Below are positions 37,234-45,478 of a stretch of 64,000 nucleotides of DNA, one piece after another. The position numbers were made by a program, and so were the translations under genes. Below the pieces are notes generated by a model, which saw nothing but the letters and a program-made list of their open reading frames with translations, was not told where the DNA came from and did not search any database. The stretch is from UPXZ01 sp049840795. GTDB lineage: Bacteria; Bacteroidota; Bacteroidia; Bacteroidales; Paludibacteraceae. The stretch covers positions 124,001-188,000 of the forward strand of contig JASGJK010000009.1 in assembly GCA_049840795.1 (NCBI GenBank). The letters are read 5' to 3'. How positions within the stretch are numbered: position 1 is the stretch's first letter; every line of letters begins with the position of its first letter.

Positions 37234-39911
37234 TTAAATAAAAATACTTGTGTCAATCTTAGTTGATTCGAATCCCCATTCTGGAGAATAACACAAATTA
37301 TGATTCAAAAGGTATTGAAACCCAAATCTACTCTTTTCCGGCTCAAGCATACTACTTATCGATTCCAATTGCTTTCTATATATTGATATGCTAAACTGGG
37401 ACATAATAGTTCCAATCTGTTTTAGATCTATTTGTTTCAACACAAAATCATCATATTCCGCTTTTACAATGCTCATATATGTTTTGAATACTTTTTCTCC
37501 ATCCACAAACTCCTTGTCCTCAGACAGAATATCCATTTGCTGAAGGAGTTGCTTGTTCTCGAAATAGATAATGGGTATTAGAATAGGAATAAATAGTTGT
37601 TGACTATCATTGTTTTCAATTAGAACAAATTCTTTATGTATTTTCCAAAAATCAAAATTGATAAAATATTGATAATACTGACCGCTTGCATGGAGGTTTG
37701 TCTGCATCCTTTTTCGTTTCTCTGCAAATACTTTTTCATATAGTGAATGAAACTGCTTTTCAATTAATATCTTTCTATAATCATCATAAATTTCCTGATC
37801 AGTCTGCTGAACTTTATATCGGGTGTCTTTACCATAGATTGTTTTTGCATTATCACAATCAAAGATATAAACGATGCAGTTATCTTTTGATGCATTTCGA
37901 TTTATTCTTCCAGCAAGTTGTTCATCGCTATCAATAAGTGAGCTATCCTTAAACCCTAAATCCATATCAATATCAACTCCAGCTTCTATAACTTGAGTGG
38001 ATACAACTATTACTTTTAAATTATCTACGTTCTTAATCGATTTAATAATTTGCTTTCTCCTGAATTCAAGTATGTCACCAGACAATAAATAGATAATGTA
38101 GTCCTGACTACGAGTATCTTTATTGATTATTTCAAAAAATAACGATGCTGTTTTTTTTGTAATAAATTCAATAAGTGTTCTTACCTTCCCATTCGCTGCT
38201 AAAGAGTATTCTTCAGATTTTTCAAATAGAAAATCAGCCAAACTGATGAGATATTCTTCGTTCTCATTAGTCTCGGGTTTTTGGAGTTGGTCTATCAATT
38301 TAAAATCAAATGAGACTCTCCCTGCAAAATTGGGATTCTTAAAGAATTCCTCCCTATGTGAAATTAGCGATATAAAACTACCCGATAGTTTATCGTGCAG
38401 CATATCTATTTTAGGTAATGTAGCCGACATTATTAGCACCCGAACATTTAGGAGTTGTGCATAATTTGCAAGGAAATAAACAATCTTATCCCAATGTTCA
38501 GGATTATATGTTTGAATTTCATCTATAATGATAACAGAATTGCAAAGCCGATGAAATAAATAATTGCTTTCCTTTTCGTTAGCTTTTAAAATGTCAAAGA
38601 AACGGACATGCGAAAGTAAAGCGATGGGATAATTCACAAATAAATTATCAATATATAATTGTTTTTGATTCCCATAGCTGCCATCAGTTGGCTCGTGAAA
38701 TCCTGCTTTTGAATGGATTTGAATAATTGTACTCTCGTTAATATCCAACGTTTCTTTTATAGAACTGAAGGTTTGAGTGATTAATGTGGTAAAAGGGAAC
38801 ACATAAAATATTTTATTCAGAGTTGAATCAAGTTGAAATAACTCTGTTGCAAAAGCCAATGAAAGGTTGGTTTTTCCGGCTCCAGTCGGAGCTTCAATAT
38901 AAAAACAACTTGCATCTTTATTGGCTCTCAAATTAGAGATCATTTCCGCTGTAAGCTTTTGTCTTAATACGTTTAGATTAATAGTATTTCGTTCTTGCAG
39001 ACTGTTAAACGGAACAGTTGTATAATAGTCGAATTGAGAATATAAATCAGTATTATAGGGCTTTATCTTTTAAATTTGTCCGATAACTGATTTTTTGTTT
39101 CAGAATCAAATACACCAAAATCATCTGCTTTAATACGATTCATATATTCGTTGGTTGCATAAAAATCCGATGCAGTTAATAACGAATAGGCTATTTTTGT
39201 AAGAGTGAACAACTCAAAATAAACATCTTTATTACTGATAATACTTTGAAAATCATTGAATATATCTTGTGCTCCAAGAAAGAAACTTTTACTATAAGAT
39301 TCATCAAACTGGATGCTATATTCTTTCAAGAATAAATAACACTCATCTATTTGATTATTCTCAAATGATAAATCAGTATTAATTGTTGGACTATGATGCT
39401 TATTTATAGCTGTTGAAAAAAGTAGAGTAATAAAATACAATAATAACTTATCATCATCATTCAGTTCAGCATCTTCTAAAATTTGTTTGAAAAAGAGATT
39501 TGAATAAATATATGCACCTAAAAATGAATGATTAGATTGAACAATAAGCTTTCTATTTTCTTTGAAAACCTTATTATTCATTTTTTGAACTTGAAAATTA
39601 GGATTTATTTTACCTAAATCGTGATAAAGGATACAACCAATAAATAATTCTTTAAGCAAACTACCACTGATTTCTACATCCTTTATTCCTAAATTATCAA
39701 TAAGCCTGTTTATGATAGATTCAATTGTAATTTCAATATTGTGCGCACAGATTAGTTTCAAGCAATAATCTGAAACTAATCTTGAGTGGTCGTATAAAGA
39801 TTCAGCCTCTTGATTGTCTTTTGATAAGTGCGCATAATAAGGTTGTTGCAATTCGTTAAATATTGCAATTTGGTCATTTATTAGATCTTTAAAACATTTG
39901 AATGATTTCAT
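37234..39911 (-). CDS. cas3: Cas3 nuclease-helicase, frameshifted between HD and helicase parts
   Basis: Unwinds and degrades Cascade-bound target DNA. The HD part (to 39063) has H42 (YDHSRLVS), H97-D98 (ILYHDLGKINP) and H128 (SNHSFLG). The helicase part has Walker A EAPTGAGKTNLS, the DExx box IIIDEIQTYNPEHW, SATLPK and the motif VI QLAGRINRNAS. The HD frame stops at 39063, but adding one base in the T-run 39068-39071 joins it through KIKPYNTDLYSQFDYYTTVPFNSLQERN to the helicase, giving one protein of about 890 residues, the usual I-B form. The helicase frame on its own begins only just before Walker A, without its natural start. Overlaps cas5 by 23 bp. Confidence 0.9.
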
Positions 39912-40683
39912 TACTAGATAATTTATACAAGGGATAATTTTCAGGAAGCTGATAATCTTTTTTTAGTTCCCAATTTGTAAATGAGAAATCACGATATTCG
40001 TATTGAAATAGTTGTTCTAAATACCCAATCGGTAATCTTTCAAAATACATATAGTTACTACGACTAAAAGATAGCACACTCGGACGAAAATGTGTATTTA
40101 CTTTCCCATCTTTTACAGGTGTTTCTTTAATGAATATACTATTGATCTTAAACGAATCTGCTGAATCAAACGGTTCATAACCATATTCAGTAAAGTTATC
40201 CCACCAAAGAGAAAATTCATTTTTACCTAAATAGGGCAGATATTCAGCCTGATTAGTCTTGAGATATTCATAAACCTTGACTTCATCCAAATTGTCAGTA
40301 TTAAGCAAGAACCAGCATTTATAAGCCGGTGCAACTAATGCCTGTTCTGTTATCATCAGATTTCCACCCTCTTCTTCACTTGCTAAACCTGTGGTGTTAT
40401 TATACCTAATTATGGCTTTTACAAAATTTCCATTTTCGTGGAATAATTTTCCATCTTGTTCTAACGGGGCAATGGAAACCTTTACATTACTCAATTTGAG
40501 ATAATACTCTGGTAACTCTCCATACTTTTGAAACCCTTTTGCCCCTATAATTGCCCCCATTATACCCAGTAAGGCTGGCTTATGAAGCATATTAAAAGTA
40601 AGGTATATCGGATCATTCGTATCAGGTTTCTTTAAGAAACCAAAATCTGATTTGATATTAATCGAAACTAACTTGTTGTTCAT
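39889..40683 (-). CDS. cas5: Cascade subunit Cas5 (type I-B)
   Basis: 264 residues. It begins NNKLVSINIKSDFGFLKKPDTNDPIYLTFNMLHKPALLGIMGAIIGAKGF, the RAMP opening of Cas5b/Cas5h, which caps the 5' handle of the crRNA. Between it and cas7 lies a 33-bp palindrome. Its end overlaps cas3. Confidence 0.88.
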   Translation of the reverse strand: MNNKLVSINIKSDFGFLKKPDTNDPIYLTFNMLHKPALLGIMGAIIGAKGFQKYGELPEYYLKLSNVKVSIAPLEQDGKLFHENGNFVKAIIRYNNTTGLASEEEGGNLMITEQALVAPAYKCWFLLNTDNLDEVKVYEYLKTNQAEYLPYLGKNEFSLWWDNFTEYGYEPFDSADSFKINSIFIKETPVKDGKVNTHFRPSVLSFSRSNYMYFERLPIGYLEQLFQYEYRDFSFTNWELKKDYQLPENYPLYKLSSNEIIQMF

Positions 40684-40697
40684 AACTGTATGGTTAT

Positions 40698-40730
40698 AAT
40701 CCCTAAAGGTTTTTAAAACCTTTAGGGATT
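40698..40730. repeat. REP-like palindrome between cas7 and cas5
   Basis: A perfect inverted repeat, AATCCCTAAAGGTTTT ... AAAACCTTTAGGGATT, 6 bp after the cas7 stop and 15 bp before cas5. Same plan as the RAYT-linked palindromes (C-run, AAGGTTTT core) with A/T changes in the arm. Strong enough to protect the upstream mRNA end or reduce read-through. Confidence 0.8.
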
Positions 40731-40736
40731 GGATGT

Positions 40737-41669
40737 TTAAATATCCTTGATAGTAGCTTTTTCAGGTTTGTTTAGAATGGATATTGAAGCCTCATTCCGA
40801 TATATTTCAATAGATTCAATATCCGTGGTATTTTTATCCGCCAATGATTTCAACAAACTCAAATCAAGTTGCACTTTTCCATCAACTTTTTCTGTGCTCA
40901 TTTTAATTAGTTGCGTAAAGTTTGGCAATACTAATTTTGACTCTTCATTTAATGTAACCCAGATAAGTAATTCGTTTTCACATCCTGCTTTTGCAGCAGA
41001 GTCATAATAAGTAGCTCCTTTTTGCAATGCTTCTTTTAATTTTACAATATCTTGCTCAGATAGACTTGCAGCTCCTTCTCCGGCAAGAGATACAACATCT
41101 TCCAGATTTTTAGGATTGACGGAAAGGTGATGAACATAATGTCCCTCATGTAATTTTGTTTGACGACCTAGGGTTGTGGCGGCATTGTCTTCACTTGCAT
41201 CATTTGGATTACGGAATGGAGACATAATTTGTTCTGAATAGAAATTGTTTTCGCTCCAAATATTCACACCATGAGTAATCTGTACAGGACCATGTACAGA
41301 AATTGCGATATTGTTACCTTTTGCTTTTTTTGCAAAAGTCGCTCCAAAGAGGCGAATGTCTAAACAACTAAGTAGATCTTTTGCAACAACCTTTTTGTCT
41401 TTCGTTTCCTTATTGTTCGGAAACATAGCCGAATAAGCATCATCTAAACTATAAGGAGTAAATTCAGAGTTAAATCGTTTGAAATAGAAAATCTTTTCAG
41501 TTGAATAATTTTCTTTCAAATAGTTTTTTACTGTGTATTTTAAAGCCTTATCAGTTGCATAAACTACACCATTGGGTAATGTGCGGGGTTGTCCTGAGAA
41601 ATCTGCATTGTAATTAGCATTGATAGCTTTTATCATTACTGCACCAAAAATTCTTTTTGAGTAAGTCAT
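40737..41669 (-). CDS. cas7: Cascade backbone subunit Cas7 (Csh2 type, I-B)
   Basis: 310 residues. It opens YSKRIFGAVMIKAINANYNADFSGQPRTLPNGVVYATDKALKYTVKNYL and has DIRLFGATFAKK and ISVHGPVQITHGVNIW, the repeated RAMP strands of Csh2/Cas7b. Several copies coat the crRNA spacer. It lies 20 bp after cas8b. Confidence 0.93.
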   Translation of the reverse strand: MTYSKRIFGAVMIKAINANYNADFSGQPRTLPNGVVYATDKALKYTVKNYLKENYSTEKIFYFKRFNSEFTPYSLDDAYSAMFPNNKETKDKKVVAKDLLSCLDIRLFGATFAKKAKGNNIAISVHGPVQITHGVNIWSENNFYSEQIMSPFRNPNDASEDNAATTLGRQTKLHEGHYVHHLSVNPKNLEDVVSLAGEGAASLSEQDIVKLKEALQKGATYYDSAAKAGCENELLIWVTLNEESKLVLPNFTQLIKMSTEKVDGKVQLDLSLLKSLADKNTTDIESIEIYRNEASISILNKPEKATIKDI

Positions 41670-41689
41670 ATTCTTATATTTTTTGATTG

Positions 41690-42076
41690 TTACTTTTCTT
41701 TATTAAACACGGATTCTGAAAAATATCCAGCCAAAAGCATTGGCAGATGTTCTTTCATATTGATAATGTCTGGAACATATCCCATCACTTCACTAAATAG
41801 TTTATCAAATTCATATTTGCTTGGATACAAAGTAAACTTATACTTATACAAATTAAACGTATTTGCAATAGCTTGTTTGAATAGTACAGGATCTGTTTTC
41901 TGAAGAAATGGTTCAAGAAGCGCATGGGTACGATTTGCCGATTCACTTTGTATTAATAATTTCCAGATTATTTGCCCTGCTGCAAAAGCGAATTCGTCAT
42001 CGTTCTCGATGTGAAGCGATTCGGTTTGGGCAACTGTCCGAAGCTTCGTTTGTAATTCTTGTGTTTTGTTTGCCAT
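41690..42076 (-). CDS. cas11: Predicted internally translated small subunit Cas11b
   Basis: Inference. Within cas8b an in-frame ATG at 42076 follows AAACAAAATAAT, a typical A-rich Bacteroidetes start region, and opens a helical 128-residue product (MANKTQELQTKLRTVAQTES ... SVFNKEK). Known type I-B, I-C and I-D large-subunit genes make Cas11 in this way, and this system has no separate cas11. Confidence 0.6.
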   Translation of the reverse strand: MANKTQELQTKLRTVAQTESLHIENDDEFAFAAGQIIWKLLIQSESANRTHALLEPFLQKTDPVLFKQAIANTFNLYKYKFTLYPSKYEFDKLFSEVMGYVPDIINMKEHLPMLLAGYFSESVFNKEK

Positions 42077-43540
42077 ATTATTTTGTTTAAATTGATTATC
42101 AAAAAGTGGTTGTAATCCAAACCAAAGACTTATTTTCTTGCGAATTTGAAATGTTTTCTTCATTTCCTCATCGTGACGAAGGTCATCAACGATTGAATCA
42201 ATAAACATTTCATTTATCATTGACATTGTTATTTCATTATGCATTGATTTATAAACGAAGTCATACCACGAACGCCTGAATTTATTCAATAGATTGTAAA
42301 TTGAATCTGTCAATCCAAAGTCTGGCTTTATTTCTAAATCATCAAAATACTTTATCCAGAGTGATCCTGCTTTTGTCTGTTGTATTAATTGTCGATTAAA
42401 TATAAAATTAACCACATTAATTTGAAAGTCAAACACATTGTCCTTTGAACTATTAAAATAACTCGATGTTTCATGTCCAAATAAATCTTCAATCAGAAAA
42501 TCATTATTTTCTTTGTCTTTCAATATATATTTAAATGTGGGGACAAAATCTAAATCAATTATTTGCCCCTTTTGTATAAATAGAAGATAGAAGTTCTGTA
42601 GATTTGTTCTTCTTCGGTTTAGCAATGAACTTATAATTTCAGAATAACTTGCTATGCCTTCTTCATTAAACAGTTTTACTACATCTGAATTTAGATTAGC
42701 TTCCTCTTTATCAACAAAAATTGGGAGAGGATTTGGCAATTGCTTGTTTTGCTGTAACTGATAAAACTTCCAAATCAATTGTGCATTTTCACCATTAACC
42801 CTGAAGTTATATCTAAAACTTGCCGATTGATGTTGTAAAAACATCTTCTTTCCATTAAAAGAACTTAAACTATCGCTTATCCCATAGGTAATATCATTAT
42901 ATAGGGTATTGTATTCTGCTTTATTGAATACATTCAACCCAAGATATTTTTGATATGGTATTTTATAATCATCTATGGTTGGTTCTTTCAGAAAGAAGAT
43001 AACAGCATATGCTTCTTTCAATTCATTATAACCAACTTTTTCTAAAATTGGCCACAAATGAAAGGTAAGATAGTTTTTCAAACTTTCAAACCAAACTCTC
43101 GATTGTCCATCTTCAATAAACTCCTCTGCTCTTTTAAAATACTGATTAGTCAGTTCAGTCATTATCCCAGATTGTTCAATTTCAGGTAGATTTTTATCCA
43201 ATATCTTTTTGGTAAAACCAACGGCATAAGGCGAACATGTCACATTAAAAATTTTTTTGTTAGGATTAAATATTTTAGCAGCCGACACTGGTTTTGAAGC
43301 TTGCATTATCAAGCGGCATTTTTCAAAGAATGGATTCATCTCTGTTTTCTTTGTATATAAGCCAATATCATTCTGACATATATTGCCATTTTCATCTACA
43401 TTACGCAGATAAAACTTACCATCAGCAAGCCCAATATCAAGAGCGACATAAATACCTTCTTTCAGTTTTCCCCCTTCTTCAAATAAATCAGGAGTTTCTT
43501 TTTCAAGCATTTCTACAAATTGGCAAATTTCTTTTATCAT
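41690..43540 (-). CDS. cas8b: Cascade large subunit Cas8b (Csh1/TM1802-like)
   Basis: 616 residues. Similar in length and layout to type I-B Cas8b proteins, which recognise the PAM and recruit Cas3. It is found by position (first of cas8b-cas7-cas5-cas3) and by stretches such as FNVTCSPYAVGFTKKIL and LLNRRRTNLQNFYLLFIQKG. No zinc-binding Cys pairs are visible, unlike some TM1802 members. The C-terminal 128 residues probably also exist as a separate small subunit. The start has an A-rich leader, and a palindrome lies 57-75 bp upstream. Confidence 0.85.
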   Translation of the reverse strand: MIKEICQFVEMLEKETPDLFEEGGKLKEGIYVALDIGLADGKFYLRNVDENGNICQNDIGLYTKKTEMNPFFEKCRLIMQASKPVSAAKIFNPNKKIFNVTCSPYAVGFTKKILDKNLPEIEQSGIMTELTNQYFKRAEEFIEDGQSRVWFESLKNYLTFHLWPILEKVGYNELKEAYAVIFFLKEPTIDDYKIPYQKYLGLNVFNKAEYNTLYNDITYGISDSLSSFNGKKMFLQHQSASFRYNFRVNGENAQLIWKFYQLQQNKQLPNPLPIFVDKEEANLNSDVVKLFNEEGIASYSEIISSLLNRRRTNLQNFYLLFIQKGQIIDLDFVPTFKYILKDKENNDFLIEDLFGHETSSYFNSSKDNVFDFQINVVNFIFNRQLIQQTKAGSLWIKYFDDLEIKPDFGLTDSIYNLLNKFRRSWYDFVYKSMHNEITMSMINEMFIDSIVDDLRHDEEMKKTFQIRKKISLWFGLQPLFDNQFKQNNMANKTQELQTKLRTVAQTESLHIENDDEFAFAAGQIIWKLLIQSESANRTHALLEPFLQKTDPVLFKQAIANTFNLYKYKFTLYPSKYEFDKLFSEVMGYVPDIINMKEHLPMLLAGYFSESVFNKEK

Positions 43541-43596
43541 ACTTATTTCTTTTAAATGTATTTCTCCATATTCCCTTTCTTAAATCTACCCCCTTA

Positions 43597-43615
43597 TATT
43601 GTCAGCTTCTGACAA
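43597..43615. promoter_or_regulatory. Palindrome upstream of cas8b
   Basis: TTGTCAG CTT CTGACAA flanked by A/T: a dyad with 8-bp arms. A close second copy lies at 44094-44111 in the same orientation. It may be an operator for the cas8b operon. In the plus direction it is followed by a T-run and would also pass as a terminator. Confidence 0.5.
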
Positions 43616-43676
43616 TCGTTTTTTTTCGGCATATTTTTTCTTTTATTAAATTCCTCTCCAAAATTCGTTTTCCTAT

Positions 43677-44031
43677 ACCCCGAAGGTTTTCAAAAACCTT
43701 CAGGGTATGAAAATTATCCGCCTTCACCTTTATGGTTTTCAAAAAACCTTTGGGGTATGAAAATTACTCGCCTTCACCTTTATAGTTTCCAAAACCTTCG
43801 GGGTATGAAAATTATCCGTTTTCAACTTTATAGTTTCAAAAACCTTCGGGGTATGAAAGTTACTCGCCTTCACCTTTCTGGTTTTCAAAAACCTTCGGGG
43901 TATGAAAATTATCCGCCTTCACCTTTATGGTTTCAAAAACCTTCAGGGTATGAAAATTACTCGCCTTCACCTTTATTGTTTCCAAAACCTTCGGGGTATG
44001 AAAATTATCCGCCTTCACCTTCCTTCGGGGG
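43677..44031. repeat. Tandem array of REP-derived 48-50-bp units
   Basis: Seven units marked by GGGTATGAAA start at 43703, 43753, 43801, 43849, 43898, 43946 and 43994. Each holds AACCTTCGGGGT from the REP palindrome and CCTTCACCTTTAT. Units alternate strictly between ATTATCC and (A)TTACTC, so the true period is a dimer of about 97 bp. A complete palindrome (CCCCGAAGG...CCTTCAGGG) opens the array. Because 48 is a multiple of three, both strands show spurious repetitive reading frames; the minus-strand one starts at 44099 with a non-repetitive MKPEAITDIAAKLIEILHP that may be the end of a lost gene. Confidence 0.88.
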
Positions 44032-44093
44032 TGTAGAATCTCGATAAGTTTGGCAGCAATATCAGTGATAGCCTCCGGTTTCATACTCCATTT

Positions 44094-44111
44094 TGTCAAC
44101 TTCTGACAATC
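44094..44111. promoter_or_regulatory. Second copy of the cas8b-upstream palindrome
   Basis: TTGTCAACTTCTGACAA, one arm base different from the copy at 43597, with the same AACG/CGTT neighbours. The two copies bracket the tandem array. Confidence 0.5.
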
Positions 44112-44206
44112 ACGTTTTTATTTTTATCTTTTTTCTATAAATCAGACTTATATCGCAAACAATCCCTCCCCTTCCTTTACAGGAAGAGGAAGGATAGGTT
44201 TTTTAA

Positions 44207-44935
44207 CTACGTTGTAGGGGTGCTGTCGGTGCTGTCACTCTCCGTTTTCCGTCTGCCCGTAGCATTAATGCGGCTCACCAATGCCCGTTGCGTAAACTGT
44301 TTCAGTTTTTCGTTGTCCACATTGCGGTACAGCAGTCGTCCCGTTTCAAGCACGGGCGCAATCAAGCTCCACAGTTCGTTATAGTCTTTCACATTGGAAG
44401 CGGTGGTTAAGTTACGTTCGTTGGCAAGCGCATTCTGTTCGTTGTTTATTCTGTCGATATCGGTTAACGCTGTAGTTAATTCATCAATCAACTCTTGCTT
44501 AAGTCCTACTGCTTGCAGCGCTCCCACATTTTTCTGGATGTTTTTCTGAACCGCTTTCAAACCGGCAATAATCCCCTCGTCGTCCAAGCTGCTAATACCT
44601 TTTCTTACTGTGGCTAATCCAAAACCCGAAGGCGCCACATTCAAACTATCCCCTGCAAGTTTTACATACCCTTCTAATTTGTTAAGCGCCGGGCGCAGGT
44701 TAACTTCCTTTTCCACCAATGTGGCGGTAACGCTTTTCAAGCGTTGAATAGCAACGTTTGAGCGTTCCAGTTCCAAACAAACCTCCCTCTTTGCGCGTAT
44801 CTGCTGCACATAAGCCGCAGTAAACATAGGAGAATACTCCCCAAACGAAGCCAAATCAGCCTCCAGATTGTCGGCAACAAAGCCTGCAATTACAGGCACC
44901 TCTTCCATTTTGCAACTAAATTTTTTACTTTCCAT
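44207..44935 (-). CDS. Unknown 242-residue protein between cas6 and cas8b
   Basis: A hypothetical protein; I recall similar sequences in Bacteroidetes without a function. It is rich in Leu, Ala, Glu and Asn and probably forms helical bundles or coiled coils (FTAAYVQQIRAKREVCLELERSNVAIQRLKSV, RINNEQNALANERNL), with a Ser/Thr-rich tail. No signal peptide or membrane segment. Higher GC than the cas genes on either side, which hints at a separate origin. It lies 250 bp upstream of the palindrome copy and is separated from cas6 by two repeat blocks, so it need not belong to the CRISPR system. Confidence 0.7.
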   Translation of the reverse strand: MESKKFSCKMEEVPVIAGFVADNLEADLASFGEYSPMFTAAYVQQIRAKREVCLELERSNVAIQRLKSVTATLVEKEVNLRPALNKLEGYVKLAGDSLNVAPSGFGLATVRKGISSLDDEGIIAGLKAVQKNIQKNVGALQAVGLKQELIDELTTALTDIDRINNEQNALANERNLTTASNVKDYNELWSLIAPVLETGRLLYRNVDNEKLKQFTQRALVSRINATGRRKTESDSTDSTPTT

Positions 44936-44973
44936 AAATAGAATTTTTTTAATGGGTTAAATTATAAATTAAG

Positions 44974-45189
44974 ATGATTATCCGTAAAACAACCTAAAAA
45001 TTAATTGCCACGCCTTTTAAGGCGTGGAACCAATATCCGGAATGAAAATGACTTTAGTCAAAATATATGATTATTTCTATAGATTTAGGATAAACTTGGA
45101 CTGAAGCCCACAAATTACTATTTTGTAATCCACGCCTTAAAAGGCGTGGCAACTGAAGAAATATACTATGTCGCTTTGCGGATAATCAT
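44974..45189. mobile_element. 216-bp MITE-like element with 16-bp inverted ends
   Basis: ATGATTATCCGTAAAA at 44974-44989 faces CTTTGCGGATAATCAT at 45174-45189 (14 of 16 match when inverted). Inside are two palindromes, CCACGCCTTTTAAGGCGTGG near 45007 and CCACGCCTTAAAAGGCGTGG near 45130, in mirror positions. No coding capacity. Part of the same element recurs near 47800-47860. Confidence 0.7.
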
Positions 45190-45277
45190 TTAAATTAATA
45201 AATCTCATATATAAGGTTTTATCCTCTTTCCAATTTCAATCCACAGGTTATATGTGCCGTCTGAGAAGCAATATACA

Positions 45278-45440
45278 CAATTTTCTATGCTATATATACA
45301 ATATTCGTCTCATCTTATGCAATATTCTATGTTGTATATGCAATATTCGTCCTATTTTATGCAATATTCTATGTAATATATGCAATATTCGTCTCATTTT
45401 ATGCCATCTTCTATGTAATATATGCAATATTCGTCGTATT
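45278..45440. repeat. 42-bp tandem repeat downstream of cas6
   Basis: CAATATTCGTC recurs at 45299, 45341, 45383 and 45425, exactly 42 bp apart. Each unit contains two related halves (TATGCAATATTC). The minisatellite lies between the cas6 stop and the 216-bp element. The Cys/Asn/Ile-rich plus-strand frame across it is a by-product of the period being divisible by three. Confidence 0.85.
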
Positions 45441-45478
45441 TTCCCCTCAATAACCGAATAGCTCCATTGCTCAACTTC

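Noticed and set aside
43757..44099. Repetitive proteins on both strands of the REP array
   Set aside because: The 48-bp unit is divisible by three, so frames stay open on both strands; no start signals or conserved domain. Only the short non-repetitive start at 44099 is kept as a possible gene remnant.
45252..45461. Cys/Asn/Ile repeat protein
   Set aside because: A by-product of the 42-bp minisatellite.
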